From Breviolum minutum Mf 1.05b.01 (taxonomy: Eukaryota; Sar; Dinophyceae; Suessiales; Symbiodiniaceae), in NCBI GenBank assembly GCA_000507305.1, contig DF239213.1:186001-250000 (forward strand): a DNA stretch of 64,000 nucleotides. The letters are read 5' to 3'. Positions 27,029-39,184 of the stretch are shown piece after piece. A program made the position numbers and the translations under genes. The first letter of the stretch is position 1. Each line of letters begins with the position of its first letter. Under the pieces are notes generated by a model. It saw nothing but the letters and a program-made list of their open reading frames with translations. It was not told where the DNA came from and searched no databases.

Positions 27029-27650
27029 GGAAACATGCTGGCTTTGTACCCTGGGATTCGTACCCATCCCAATGTTCAGCTGGAGCAGCCTGAACATGAA
27101 GGTGACAGGTATTCAGGTATTTAGCAACTAAGGCACCCTGAAGGGGCTTTGTAGGATCAGAAAGCTTCAGATGATATTCCAAACGTCTCATTCATGGTGT
27201 ATGTTCGCACATTTGTTTGAAACAATCAGTTCCTTCCAAAAAGTCTGAATTCCTGCATCTTGGCATGATGGTAGGGTGTTTCGTCCCAATTTGTACAGAG
27301 TTCCGCGCACAAGAATCTGCAAACCTTTGCGTGCCCATGTTGCGCACTGCAGATGTGCGTTCCGACACTTTGTTTTCAGTCCACTTTGATTTTGAAGAAG
27401 CTTCGTGCTCTTTCAGGCTCTGTCACTTCGATAGGCGGGATGAGCTCGCGGCTGCTTTTCCTGCTACTGAGCGGTAAGCAGACAGGCTCGAAGGAACTTC
27501 CGCTAGCTCGGATTTCAGAAAATGGACAGGAGCAGAAGCATAGCTGTGCAGGTTTTCAGCAAGTGAGACTGCAGGATGCTCCAGGAGTGCCAACGCACTT
27601 AGGGGGGCCGGAGCTGAGTTTCCCTCCTTCCGATGTATGGAGGTCAATTG
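27029..27650 (+). CDS. Candidate exons, possibly the 3' part of the PDZ gene
   Basis: 27029-27108 lies between TTGCAG and GTATTC and reads GNMLALYPGIRTHPNVQL then EQPEHEGDR. 27353-27474 reads VHFDFEEASCSFRLCHFDRR in one frame, and about 27575-27650 reads DAPGVPTHLGGPELSFPPSD. The first is flanked by good splice sites (AG|G and GT). No family is recognised. Whether they join the PDZ exons is unknown. Confidence 0.4.
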
Positions 27651-28059
27651 CCAGGCAGAGAAACAAGACTATTTTTTTGATCTTGTACTGATTCGCCAAG
27701 TCTTGAAGGAACTATCTGGTCCTTTCTGTTTCTCTGTTTCTTACCTGAACAGAAGTCACCACAGGTTGTGCACGGCAGAAGCTTGTTGTTTGAAGTGACA
27801 CATCTCACAAAAAACGTTCTTAGGAAGTTTAGGAAGCATTGCTTTTTGGGATGTCCATCTGCACTCAGCCGTGCATGTACTGGTGGTGTGATCTATTCTT
27901 TCCTGGCTACAAAGGGCATATCTTGGGCCCGCTCACCCGGCTATCTTTGCATCACCTGCGATGATCACATTGCTTGAATCTATGTTGTTTATACACACAT
28001 TTTGGCCTCTGATCTTGTGCGAATAAGGGAGCGCCAATACGGTTCCGACATGCGGTCCA

Positions 28060-28250
28060 CTTCTACTGCGCTTCCTTAGGAACCCAGATCCATCAGTGGC
28101 AGCAATTGAATGCAGATTTTGTACAGGACAGTCCTTGCTCTTCCATAGGGATGATCGTCAAGCAGCTTTACTTCTTTCTGACTGGGATGACCAAGCTAGA
28201 CCCGGTAGCCCTTGTTGACTTTTTGCAAGTCTGAGGACGGATCGCCTTGG
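28060..28250 (+). CDS. Possible exon, unknown
   Basis: A + frame reads QSLLFHRDDRQAALLLSDWD then DQARPGSPC before a TGA at about 28231. It has coding character but no known motif. From here to 29.2 kb I see no other supported feature. Confidence 0.25.
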
Positions 28251-29261
28251 GAGAGTTTTCGAATGCTTATCATTCCAGACACTTGCGCTCTAGAGCCAGC
28301 AACAGACGGAATGAAAAAAGAGCCTCACAGAATCCAAGGATGAGGACCAAGACAGCAGTTTCTCTTTTATGGCACAGGTTGCAAGGCCAGGTAGATTTTT
28401 GGACACCATTCATACTGAAGGACACACCGTGTCACAGGACAGGTCTTCCTGTCAACTGACTCCAACGAACCCCGTTATTGGATTCATGTCATGGTAATGA
28501 GTCGAGGCAAGTCTTCCACAACCTGATGTATGTGCGGTATCCGCATGTGGATGAGAAGCAGCCAGCATCTTAGAGTCTCGCGAATGTTGAACAGCTGCCA
28601 AGTTGTATGACTTCCCGCAAAATTTTCTGCCGAGGCGCAACCCAGACCGCTTTTGGATCCCGGAGAATCAAAAGATTTCGCGGCAAAGAGAGGCCACATC
28701 AGAGCAAAGGAAGAATTGAGCCAGGAGAAGGCAAATCGTAGAATCATCGAGAGGAATCCTAATTTGATAATAATTGAATATAATTGATCAATGTCAAGTG
28801 ATTGCATGACAATCGGCCAAAAAGTGTTGTTATATTCTACAAATTTGAATCTTGGGGGTCTGCAACTCACACATTCATATGATTTTACATCTTTGTTGCG
28901 AGGTCCGAGGTGTCAAGCACTGAAATCATCAAAATACAACACTGACAACTGCTAGTGAAGCCTGTGTGCGCTTGCCCGAAGGGGTTGATGTGGACATTGG
29001 TTTTTGTGCAAATATCATATATTGTTTACATAGGATGAAGTCTTGCCACCTGTACATAGGCACCTCAGGAGACACGTATCACAGTACATGTGAGCTCGTC
29101 AAAGTTGAGGCCATGTGACCTTAATGGGCCAAGAGTCAGTGGCAAACCCGGAATATGTATACCAGTAGTACCGCACAAGGCGGTGGCGGAAGTTTCAAGA
29201 ATAGGAAACGTATAGGAGAGATTGATTGCTGTGAGTGACGGATGTCAGAGCAAAAACATTG

Positions 29262-29589
29262 ACCAACTGACTAACTAGCTAAGTGACTAATTGACTGATT
29301 GACTATCTGATTAACTGAGTAATTGCCTAAGTGATGCACTGACCTGACTGACTGACTGACTGACTGACTGACTAATTGATTGACTGGTTGATTAACTGAC
29401 GAACAGACTAATTTACTTAGTGACCCGCTGACTGCCTGACTAGCTGACTAATTGATTATCTGACCAATTGACTAACTGACTAACTAACTACCTACCTACC
29501 TAACTAACTAACTAACTAACTAAGTAGCCTAACTGACGAACTGACTGATTAACTAACTAACTAACTAACTAACTAACTAGCCAACTGAC
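29262..29589 (+). repeat. Degenerate tetranucleotide repeat (GACT / AACT family)
   Basis: About 330 bases are made of drifting GACT, AACT, GATT and TACC units (for example six GACT in a row near 29346, and AACT runs near 29500 and 29550). The block runs straight into an assembly gap, so its length is unknown. Confidence 0.9.
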
Positions 29590-29897
29590 NNNNNNNNNNN
29601 NNNNNNNNNNNNNNNNNNNNNNNNNNNNNNNNNNNNNNNNNNNNNNNNNNNNNNNNNNNNNNNNNNNNNNNNNNNNNNNNNNNNNNNNNNNNNNNNNNNN
29701 NNNNNNNNNNNNNNNNNNNNNNNNNNNNNNNNNNNNNNNNNNNNNNNNNNNNNNNNNNNNNNNNNNNNNNNNNNNNNNNNNNNNNNNNNNNNNNNNNNNN
29801 NNNNNNNNNNNNNNNNNNNNNNNNNNNNNNNNNNNNNNNNNNNNNNNNNNNNNNNNNNNNNNNNNNNNNNNNNNNNNNNNNNNNNNNNNNNNNNNNN
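29590..29897. other. Assembly gap, 308 unknown bases
   Basis: This is a run of N between two different tandem repeats; frames through it are meaningless. Confidence 0.98.
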
Positions 29898-30141
29898 TTT
29901 TTTTAACATTTTCACTTCCGAATGTGCCTTTCGCCACAGCGGCGTACAATTTTTCGACATCTGAACTTCAAAAAGTGCTCCCGGACTGTCAGTTTTTTAA
30001 CATTTTCACTTCCAAATGTGGTTTTCGCCACAGCGGCGTGCATTTTTTTCGACATCTGAACTTCAAAAAGTGCTCCGAGCACCTCATGTTTTGTGCATTT
30101 TCACTTCAAAATGTGCTTTTGGCCACAGCGGCGTGCAATTT
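29898..30141 (+). repeat. Tandem repeat of 94-95 bp, about 2.5 copies
   Basis: The word CATTTTCACTTC recurs at 29907, 30001 and 30096, each followed by ATGTG, then GCCACAGCGGCGT and ATTTTT, and in the first two copies CGACATCTGAACTTCAAAAA. It begins at the edge of the gap, so more copies are likely missing. Confidence 0.85.
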
Positions 30142-30385
30142 TTGATTTCTCCTCTGAGCACCGACCTCCGCACCCGCCGCTTTAACAGGCCTACTTTTGG
30201 ACTGACCCGACACACGAACCATTGAAAAAACACGGCATTTCGCGACTTCTCTAACATTTGGCGCGGATGTATCTCCTTTCTTCTGACTTTCGCGCTACTG
30301 CATCTTCTTTCTGCTGACTTGACTACTCTACTCTGCTTTTCAACTGTCCATATTGTCGGAAGTTTCTATTTAAACTTCCTTCGAT

Positions 30386-30465
30386 AATATATATATATAT
30401 ATATCAAATATGTAATTATATATAATACAAAAAATATATGTAATAATTGTATATATATATATATT
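30386..30465. repeat. (TA)n-rich stretch
   Basis: Two TA runs (30386-30403 and 30449-30464) flank an AT-only spacer. Confidence 0.8.
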
Positions 30466-30499
30466 TGCTGTATCCATTGGCTTTGCCTCTAATCGCACC

Positions 30500-30850
30500 A
30501 TGGAACCCTTTGGCAGACCCTGTTCATTTTGCCCCGCACGTGCTGCAGGCAGCAATGGCCAATCGAAAGATCAAAGCCAAGAACTGATTCTGCCTCCAAA
30601 TCGAATCTCAGTGCCGATGCTGAAAAGGTGGAAGATGTCATTTGGCTTGCTGTCAGAGAAACGCCCGCCAGTTGCTTGGACATTCATTCACATTGCACAT
30701 TTTCCTTTTTGCTTCACTTCTTTGCTCTTCTTTGCCATTCCATTTGCTGTTCAAGGAGTCATCATTTCCTGCCGCATTGTCGGCTCACGGACGAAAAGCG
30801 TCGGAAAGGTAACAGTAAATGCAAGGGAGCTTAAGATGCGGAAGTCGTAA
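30500..30850 (+). CDS. Hypothetical protein with one membrane segment
   Basis: An ATG ORF of 116 residues starts MEPFGRPCSFCPARAAG, has a hydrophobic stretch at about residues 64-88 (FIHIAHFPFCFTSLLFFAIP), and a basic C-terminus (RTKSVGK...RELKMRKS). Length and composition are compatible with a real small protein. However, a second + frame across the same bases also looks coding, and no homolog is recognised, so this may be part of a split gene. Confidence 0.3.
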   Translation: MEPFGRPCSFCPARAAGSNGQSKDQSQELILPPNRISVPMLKRWKMSFGLLSEKRPPVAWTFIHIAHFPFCFTSLLFFAIPFAVQGVIISCRIVGSRTKSVGKVTVNARELKMRKS

Positions 30851-32228
30851 AGATGGTATAGCAATGTCAAGCTTAGTTATGTAAGGCTTAGTTGGATTCA
30901 GAACTTTGGGTCACTTGTGGGACGCTGGGAGCTGTGTGTAAGTCGAAACTTAAGACCTTCCAGTGCTTAGCTTCAACTTCTGAACAATCAGGCTATCAAG
31001 TTTGTGCTCTCATAACGACACCCTAGCCTTATCATGTAATTTCAATTTATAGCAACTATCTGCACAAATCTTTTGAGTTCACTAGGAATCTGTAATGCTG
31101 CAACCAGCGTCAAGTGCAAACGTCACTTGAGTGGCCATGCAGCATGCAGCAGACCAAGGACCGCTGGCGGCAAAAGGGGCAATTTCAACATAGTACGACC
31201 CATGAAATCCATGGTCTGACAAACCCCACCGTAGATGCCTAAATGGATACTGCTTGGGCAGTTTTCAAAAGCTTAACGCAAGAAACGCATAATTTTGTCC
31301 TCGCCTTTACTGTCCTATAATAGGTGTCAGGCAGGGGACATACTGGTGCTTTGCTTGGTCACACTTTCTCTTACGCCTTCGCTTATAGCAAGCCTCTTTC
31401 GACCAACACCGCCAGGATGGCGCCAACCTTCCCACAGAAATCCGGGTAGTGCCACAAGGTTGCTGCTTCCGATTCAGCTTGCAAAGGTGTACACTGTCTA
31501 GCTTCGTGTTTCTATGCCTTGTAGGGTTTACCATCTTCCCACACAGCGCATGGTGACAAACCACAGGACGTCTTCAGCTCTGGTGGCAACGTCTCATTGG
31601 GCCATCGCAAGGACAGATGAACAGATCTTGAACAGATAATCTGAAGACAATTCACTAGAGTCACAAGTCGGCAGCATTTTTGAGGTCTATGTTTGCCCAA
31701 GAAATTCGAGAGAAACTGTGAGCTCCACTATGAATCAAAGCAATTTTGCTCGGGTGGACTGACAGGCGTGTCAAGACGCTTCAGCAATTGGAGAGGTGCC
31801 CTGAATGTCCAGCGCTCAATTTCACTTCACTCCAAAATTTGTAGTAGATTCAACAGCAGCTGCCTTGCTCCTACAGGAAACATACCACAAGTATCCGCTA
31901 ATGGATTTAAACAGCAAAATTTGCAACTCTTCTAAATGTAAGAACCGTTTTTCTTGGAGAGAGTGTGTCTCAGGGCCTCCTTGACAGGGTCATGCTCCAA
32001 ACCCTCCACAACTTGTATCAACTTGTAAACCGCGCTCTTGCATTGAGGAACCCAACCAACGAGTCATACGGGCGGACTGGGGGTGTGGGAACTGGGAACG
32101 TGGGCTGTGAAGACTGTTGGGAAAAAACTTAGGAGGTGAGTTGCTTATGTCCGCTTATGTCCTATGAAGGGATTCCAGTACTTTGTGTTGACCAATCCTT
32201 GCCTACAAAGCTGGTCTTGCCCTAGGAC

Positions 32229-32660
32229 TGTGAACGTACGAAGGCTGACATGGAGTACTTTCGGCAAGCAAACGTGCGGGACAAGATGGAGGTGAGACAG
32301 GGGCGGGATACGGAGGGGTCAAGAAGTGAATATGATTCCATATAATTCCAATGACTGCGTTGCTTGCAAGACTAGCACAAGGCCGCAAAGGGTTCTGACT
32401 TTCCGCCACAAGAGGCCATGTTGACCTGCTGGTGCCAGACGCAGAAGACAAAGTACAAGCAGGGCCTCAATGAGGCCAACGGAAATGTCAAACTGAGTGA
32501 GATGAGGATCCTGCTTTGTCCCCGAACGGATTTTGTGTTGAAAAGCGTGTTCGTCCCCGAAATGATTGTCTTCGTGGTTGGTGCTGGATTTTACCCTCCG
32601 ATTTTCTCCATGGCACTGGGTGACCCTCAAAAGCTCCGCGATTTCCGGGAATTAATATGA
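32229..32660 (+). CDS. Candidate exons of an unknown gene
   Basis: About 32229-32289 reads TKADMEYFRQANVRDKME and stops at a GTGAGA donor. 32418-32660 reads YKQGLNEANGNVKLSEMR, ILLCPRTDFVLKS, then VFVPEMIVFVVGAGFYPPIF and ends with TGA. Both show coding-like residue use. No domain is recognised and the join was not verified. The stretch 30.85-32.2 kb before it holds only weak frames. Confidence 0.35.
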
Positions 32661-32872
32661 ACCTTTTGTTTCGCAATGAATCAATGAATCAGCATAAATC
32701 GACATGAATCAATATGAATCAATATGAATCACCTGTATCGACTTGTACCGCACTTCTGTCTACATCACAAAATCCCCTGCACTTTGACGGCTCGAAGGTC
32801 CTGGCTCCCTTCCTCAACTTGCAGCGTTGCTGGCATGAAACGCAACGAAACGGAGCAGAAAGGGCCAGCTTC

Positions 32873-32929
32873 ATGTCTGCCAGGGTCCCACAGCCTGGTG
32901 AAAACGATCCTCCGGCGAAGGATGATGAG
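32873..32929 (+). CDS. Possible first exon, 19 codons
   Basis: ATG MSARVPQPGENDPPAKDDE runs into a GTGAGC donor. It is short but has a typical start-exon composition. The following exon was not found. Confidence 0.3.
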
Positions 32930-33542
32930 GTGAGCTCTTTTTAGCCTCGACTCCTTGATTTTTCAGTCTTGACACTTGACAGTCAAGGTCTTTGACCTTT
33001 TCACTGCTTTCGTGCATGAATATGCGCCGTTGGGATGCCCAGGATGAGTAGATCGTGTCTTCCAGCTGATGGGATTTTGGGATGCTTTGGGATGTTTTTG
33101 TCTTAAAACGAGTTTGTAGCAGAATCACTCAAGGTTCTTCTCGTCGGAAGAGTTCGTTCGGCTGCCATGAGTTGTTCGAGTTTGCAAATTGCAAGCTTTG
33201 GCGACACTTTGGTCCAGAAAGAAGCGCATGCTGTATATCAAATTATATTTGATTTTGATCCCTACCTGCGTCATGTGCATTTTCGGTGGGCTTCAAGTTT
33301 GAATCGCATTGCTTCTGTTGAACCCCCTAATACCACCACATACATTTACTCGCACGCTATGGTATTGTTTGTCGCTTTGTGTTTGAGCGATGTGGGCCTT
33401 GCACCAACTCGCCAGGTGCCATTGCAATGCGCTTTCATTTTCTTCCGGCGCTTGCTTTTGTATCATTGCCTGCAAACTCGGTTTTACCTACAATTTGGCA
33501 TGGAAATGGAGTTGTTCTGAGGGACTGTTGAAAAGATATGAA

Positions 33543-33680
33543 AAGACATTGAAAAGACAAAGGCTAAGACAGCTTTGACTTCTAGCAAAAACGGTTGTGG
33601 AATAGCCATGTGGAATATCCCAGGCCCTCAACTTCAGAACTTCTTCGCTGAGAAGGGAGTGCCAGGTTCTTGGGTCGTAT
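33543..33680 (+). CDS. Probable terminal exon, unknown
   Basis: The frame reads EKTKAKTALTSSKNGCG, then IAMWNIPGPQLQNFFAEKG, then VPGSWVV and a TGA. Residue use is strongly coding-like. The product is unknown. An ATG ORF just upstream (33167-33520) may or may not belong to it. Confidence 0.35.
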
Positions 33681-34239
33681 GAGCTGTAACAAGGACACAT
33701 TTATATAGATAGATTTTAAGACATTACCGTTCCATCTTGGTCAACATAGAAACCGAGAAATCATTGTAACCCTAAGAAGCCAGAAGCTTCCAATTTTGAA
33801 CACTGAGGACTCCGGACATGCCCTGCACTCAGAGAAGCAGGGATAAGATTTACATTGACATTGCCATGCATGGGGCTTGCCAAGTATGGCGTCGCCGTTC
33901 ACGATTTTGAAGATGTCCCGAACCAAGGTTTTGCATGCCTTGGTTTCTCACCCTCTTTGCTAGTAAGACGCCAATGAGGTGGCATGGACATGAATGGATT
34001 GACTGCACAATGACTGTGGGAACGCTGGAGAGCAACAGGGGATGGAGAGTTGAATCCATCCTTACAGTCTAGGAGTTGAGGCACAAAGGACCTAAGAATT
34101 TCCGAAAAGACGTGAAAGGACCATGAAATTGATCCTATGATTATGATTCTATACCCATGGGACCCACGACAGGTCATGACAGGTTGCAATTGGTAAGAGG
34201 TGGTACGATAGTTGCATCTGATCTCCAGAAACTGCTGAT

Positions 34240-34339
34240 CGCTACGAAGCCTTGAGATTGCACATGGGAGGCTCACTGTGCAACTTTGGGATAGGTTGCT
34301 GGAAAGAGGCAAGAGCTCACTGGAAGCGAAGGAGATTTA
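34240..34339 (+). CDS. Possible terminal exon, unknown
   Basis: The frame reads RSLEIAHGRLTVQLWDRLLE then RGKSSLEAKEI and TAA. It is helical and charged, with no known family. A second frame on the same strand is also open, so the call is weak. Confidence 0.25.
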
Positions 34340-35930
34340 AAGATGCACCTAAGAATTAAGAACCTGCATGACTTAGACCATGCACTCCTCACTGTCAGAA
34401 TTCCTTCCTTCCCCACACTTCATTTAATTGTAGAGATGACAAATCCTTCCCCAATGATGTTCTCATCTTCTTCCTCTTGCCAACCTCGAGTTGTTTTGTC
34501 ATGTTTGAAGATTCAAGATTGTGCTTTTGATTTTAGAGGCGAGCCCTACTTCTTCATGTTCCTGGCCTTGGCCGTTGCTTTGACTCAATTAGCGCTTTGG
34601 ACTTTGGAGTCTTTTGGACCCTCCTGGAGCACTTGACAGTTCCTGCTCAGGTGGTGGTGAAGGCTGAGCAGGTGCGGAAGCCACTAAAAGAGCTTATTTC
34701 TTGACATTATGACTTGAGAGATGAGATTGGATAGATTCATTTCGATTTTTACAATGATTTTTCACAGCCACCAGAAAGGCATCATACAGGGCTTTGGATC
34801 AGTGCATGCTTTTAACATCGTACCTGCAGACAATCTTGCAAGCAGAGCGGAGCGCGCTCCCGGAGATTTTGACATCCCTTGGTTGGGGAGCCCGGTGACT
34901 TCCTTGGTTTGGTGCATGACTGGTAGACTGGTAGACACACGCAACCACTGCATGACAATCCAAAAGTTGACACTCGGCCCCCGCAGGCGTGTTTTCTGTA
35001 AAGGAGATGGAGAGCCAAGCTGACACTTTTCATCATAGCGACGGATCGTGCTGAAGCAGCCAGACGAAGAACAAAGATGCTATGTGAATTGAATGACGAA
35101 GTATGTCTAGTTGTATTCTTGTGGCACTGCCTGATTTGCCAATATTTGTCCAAAACTTGGGCGGCTGTGACCTCTAGTTGCAAGTATGTGCAAGAGAGCT
35201 GTGCAGATTTCAACAATACCCAAATTGATCCTGTTCGCGCATTGCCAGGTCTTTGGAGTTTTGCTGGGGCACCCAGACACACCGAGTTTCGTGGGAGCGT
35301 GTTCACATGTTCTCAGTGAGAAATTCATGCTGTGGAAGTCTGCTGGAAAGCATGAATATGTTGGCAATCTTCACTTGTCCAACATGGCTCGAGAGGGTCG
35401 ACTGCTGATTGCTGGGTGCTGTCTTTTCCGTTTGGGCATTTTTTGAACGCATCGAAGACCTAGGCAGAAGAGCTGGTCATGCAGACTCCGGCCACCTTCA
35501 TGTCGCGCGTGAGGCAACGAACCTCGTGGGGTCAATAGGACTTTTTCCGATATGAAAAGAGCTAAGAAGAGATTAGAAGACATTGAAAGAGATAAAAGGA
35601 GATAGAGAATGGAAGAGATATGAGAGTGATATGAGATATAGTTATAAAATAAAAAAGATATTGAATTCATGAGAGGATGCCAATGGCTCGTGATGCACAG
35701 AGCATGTTGTAAGACCTGAAACTGGCGGCAGGCGCATCGTGCTGCGCCACGAAACAAAGGACCCACCATGATAGACCCCCATTTTGTCGTGCTGCGCGTT
35801 CCTATCAGTTCTCCTGGTAAGTGTTCTTGTGACTTGTGATCCACTTGTTTTGGCTCCATTGAAGCAACACCTTGCTCTTGGCCTCCTGATCTTGAATGGG
35901 CTACCAATGCTGCCGTTTTTGCACTTTTGG

Positions 35931-36170
35931 CAATGTGGGATGATTGCAGTTGAAACTTTTGAGGAGATTCCACAACTGGAGCGTCTGGACAAGGACTTCC
36001 AATGCTATGAAAAGCGATATGTTGGGGTCTGCTTTGCTTGTCCGCCAATATGTTTGTCAACCTAGTATGGGCCAACAACTTCCGGAAACATTTTTGGAGA
36101 AACATCAGCAGACATGTGCTTCTGACTTGGTAGATCTCACCAGTGCATTTGTCATTTTCACTGACGCAAA
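35931..36170 (+). CDS. Candidate exons of an unknown gene
   Basis: About 35931-36020 reads MIAVETFEEIPQLERLDKDF then QCYEKR, and about 36090-36170 reads FLEKHQQTCASDLVDLTSAF then VIFTDANGG. Both + frames look coding and lie antisense to the longest minus-strand ORF of the window, which is therefore probably a shadow. No domain is recognised. Confidence 0.35.
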
Positions 36171-36626
36171 CGGAGGAGGGCGTGTTCTTCATTTTTCCCG
36201 AGGAGGTGGTTGGCCTGATCTTCAGAATTTCTGGAGTGAGTCTTGAACGACCTTGGGGTGCACACAAGTCGTACCGTTGCAGCACACCATCCAACGGATT
36301 TGACCTGTTGAGTTCAGGTCATTGCTACCCTCCACGACCGGGAGAGGCCAGGGAGTGATGTTGCCTTCCTGTGCTGGTAGAGTTCCTTGTTTGAGGCATT
36401 GAAACCCTGGCAACCTCTGCCGAGCTGCACGGGACTCGGTGCCAACTATGTGTTGAGTGTTGATACATGGATACCAATTATGAAACATTAGGCCGGTTGC
36501 ATTCAAATGTGACACCATTTCTGGGGGATGTGGCATGATTTTCTGCAACTCAAATTTGTCTCCTCACTTGTCTCCCTACGTCGCCTTCCTGAACCGTTAC
36601 TGGCCGCGGTTCGATTCTTCTGGGGC

Positions 36627-36845
36627 TCAAATTTTTCTCCCACCAAAATGCAGATGTTCATGAGCTTTCTGTGAGCTCAGCAACTTTCCATGCACTGAAG
36701 TCGCATCAGACTTGACCAACCCAGGTGCCTGGCGTTTGCTCGTGCTGGATTTGCGCCCAGCGACTGAGTTTGAGGCTGGGGGGGGTAGATGCTCGGGTGG
36801 ATCTGAGGAAGCACTATTCATAGGATTGTAGGATTGGTTGCTCAT
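36627..36845 (-). CDS. Hypothetical 72-residue ORF, minus strand
   Basis: An ATG frame reads MSNQSYNPMNSASSDPPEHL, then a Pro/Ser/Lys-rich stretch (SSTSKRQAPGLVKSDATS). The composition suits a disordered protein tail. It would run against the local + block, has no family match, and the poly-C tract in it may simply remove stops. Confidence 0.2.
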   Translation of the reverse strand: MSNQSYNPMNSASSDPPEHLPPPASNSVAGRKSSTSKRQAPGLVKSDATSVHGKLLSSQKAHEHLHFGGRKI

Positions 36846-37709
36846 GCATTTTATGCACAGGACGCTGTGTCTTTTGGATCAACTTCAAGATTCTTGCATT
36901 TGAAAGTGCAAGGCCATACGACTGCCGGCAGCTGTTCACTTTGATGCTGCTGCCCGCTTTCCACAGGCGTTGGCTGAATCAGATAGACTGACAGGACGTG
37001 GAGTCGGAGACAAAAATTAGACATGGCTGTGATTTTTACTGGCTTCACACCAGTGGGATGTTGTGGATAGAAAATCTATGCCTTTACTTTTTGACTTTTG
37101 CTGGCCCCTGACCCGTGCAGTCTTCCTGGAGTGGCAGGTTCGGCATGCAAATGGGATGAGTGGGAATATATAAGTTGTTTTCATGCAAATGTTGGTGCCA
37201 TAAGTTGTTTGGAGCAACTATTCTGAGGAAGCTTCAGGATGGGAAGCTGGAATGTAGATGTTGATGATTTTGCAATCGCCTGGATGAATTGAGCCAAGTG
37301 CAGAAAGCGAGCCTGCTTAACGCTTCGCGAGGGGTCAAATATCCAGTTGCAAGTATCAATGGACAATCCAATACTGACAATATTTGGGTTTGGCTATTAC
37401 TGACTGGAAATTCAAAAAAAACATCCAGATGCACATTCTGCGCATTGATGCAGGAAACCGGTGCTTTTTGCTAAAGAAAGCAGTGCACCACAGCAGGGTC
37501 CTTAGTACCAAGAAAGAAACATCTGAGCTTTCGATCTTTCGAGCATAAAAGTTCAACTTGTCAACACGGCTAAGACATGCTTGCACTGTCTTTACACTAT
37601 CTGTTCAGTTCTGTCTGGATTTCTGTTTCTATGTGACATCAGTCAGAAAGCTCCCGTTCGGCCTTTCTTACCATCCAACAAATATTTTGCTTTCCGGAAC
37701 ATCACAGTG

Positions 37710-37836
37710 TAGGAATGCAGGGCAGATGTTCCTACTGCTCTCATTGAGGTCCTCTGAAGTCTTGGACGCCTTGAAGGAGTGTCTTTCACTGTGTGCAGCA
37801 TGTGTTTTCGAAAGAGCAGAAGATAGTGGCAACTGA
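37710..37836 (+). CDS. Probable terminal exon, unknown
   Basis: The frame reads SLRSSEVLDALKECLSLCAA then CVFERAEDSGN and TGA. It looks like a helical, Cys-containing C-terminus. The product is unknown. Confidence 0.3.
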
Positions 37837-38401
37837 GGGAAGACACAATTATTACACATTATATATTAATATTATTGGTAGGTTTTCTTTGCCAACATGT
37901 GTAGAGTGAGATCCAACCTGAAAACAGGCTACTGTAGTGTGGGGTCGAGCTAGGGATTGGAGAGATATCCTTAGTGCTACATTTTTAAGTTGCAAGCATG
38001 GCAAAACTTGCAACATGCTGCCAGAAGCCAAAAATAGATAAGCAAAGAGAGTTATCATTTAAGCTACAGGTGTTTTCCACACTGCCCGCCTGGAATGTGG
38101 ATTGAAGGACACACTTGGAGAGAATTGGCTCGGAGATCATCAGGCCTTGGGCTGGGTTCAAAGTTAAGAAGCACAGGCTTTTGCCTGAAAACATAGCACA
38201 AGGGTTGAAGCTTTTGAGCGACCAGTTCCACTCTTGGTTGGCTGTCAAGGGCAGACCTTGTAGTCAAGAGGGGATTTTCGTTTCCACTTTGCCTTCGAGT
38301 TGACAATGAAATCTCTAGATTCGGCCTGATCCAAAGAAGACCAACTCTGTGTTTCCCTTGTTTCCTGCATTTTTCATTATTTTCGATATTTTTCGATCAA
38401 C

Positions 38402-38881
38402 AGACCCTTGGGGCAGAAGTTCCAAAGTTAATCCATTGCTGATGCGGCATTTCGCGGTTCTTCGAAAAGTCCTGATGGGGCAGGCTCACATTTGCCTGGT
38501 GGGGCGGTCTGAAGAGTCTTGGCTGCTTCGGGCCATGTATACAGTCTCGTGGCCCAGACCTGATGCTTGAGATGCTGCTAAGCAGAGTCTACTGTACTTC
38601 AGCTGTTTCACAGGGAAGTGTTAAACTTAAGGTGTTGACCTCGGAGCTCTCTTTGCGCCATATCTCTGTGGCCAGTGGCGGATTTGAGGTGGTGATGTGG
38701 GGCAGAAAATTGTCGTTCCTTGGATTTGTTTCCGCAAACTTGCTCGTTTGAAGGCAGTGCTCAAGTTTGCTCAAAAACACCGCTACGACATCGTTCAACA
38801 AGAGCGCTGGTCGCCTGTTGGTGCGCTTGAAAGTGTCTTGAGGCCGAACGTTTGGGCTTTGGCTGCACTGCACGTTTCATG
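38402..38881 (+). CDS. 3' end of an unrecognised gene (two or three exons)
   Basis: 38402-38567 reads PLLMRHFAVLRKVLMGQ, AHICLVGRSEESWLLRAMYT and SWPRPDA. About 38612-38688 reads VLTSELSLRHISVASGGFE. 38689-38881 reads KIVVPWICFRKLARLKAVLK, FAQKHRYDIVQQERWSPVG and ALESVLRPNVWALAALHVS, then TGA. The last exon is preceded by GAG and starts with G, the AG|G pattern of the window. Coding character is strong; I do not recognise the family. The basic, Trp-containing segments could bind nucleic acid or membrane, which is a guess. Confidence 0.45.
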
Positions 38882-39184
38882 AGTTGTGCTGCGTGTTTTG
38901 CAAATGCTAATGTGGTGCTGAAGACCAACCAGCGATGTTTCATTTAAGGGCATGCCTGTGAAGTAATGGCAGAAGATGAAGGCTTTGCAGTTATTTCCTT
39001 GCAGCCCTTGAGGGTGTGTTGCTGAATATTAGTTTTTGCAACCTGAGTCTACAGTCTGCAATTCATAAGACCTTGCGCACTCAATAATTCTACATGATAC
39101 CGGTAGCGCTTGCTGGAAGCCCAATTTGAGTATCACCTTTTCGAGACACTTTTGGTTCCACTTTGATGAAAACGACCCGTGACC

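Noticed and set aside
29569-29960. ORFs made of unknown residues
   Set aside because: They are only the assembly gap.
35371-36294. Longest ORF of the window, 307 codons, minus strand
   Set aside because: It starts at TTG, not ATG, has no motif, runs through a GA-rich low-complexity tract that lacks stops, and overlaps + strand exon candidates with better coding character.
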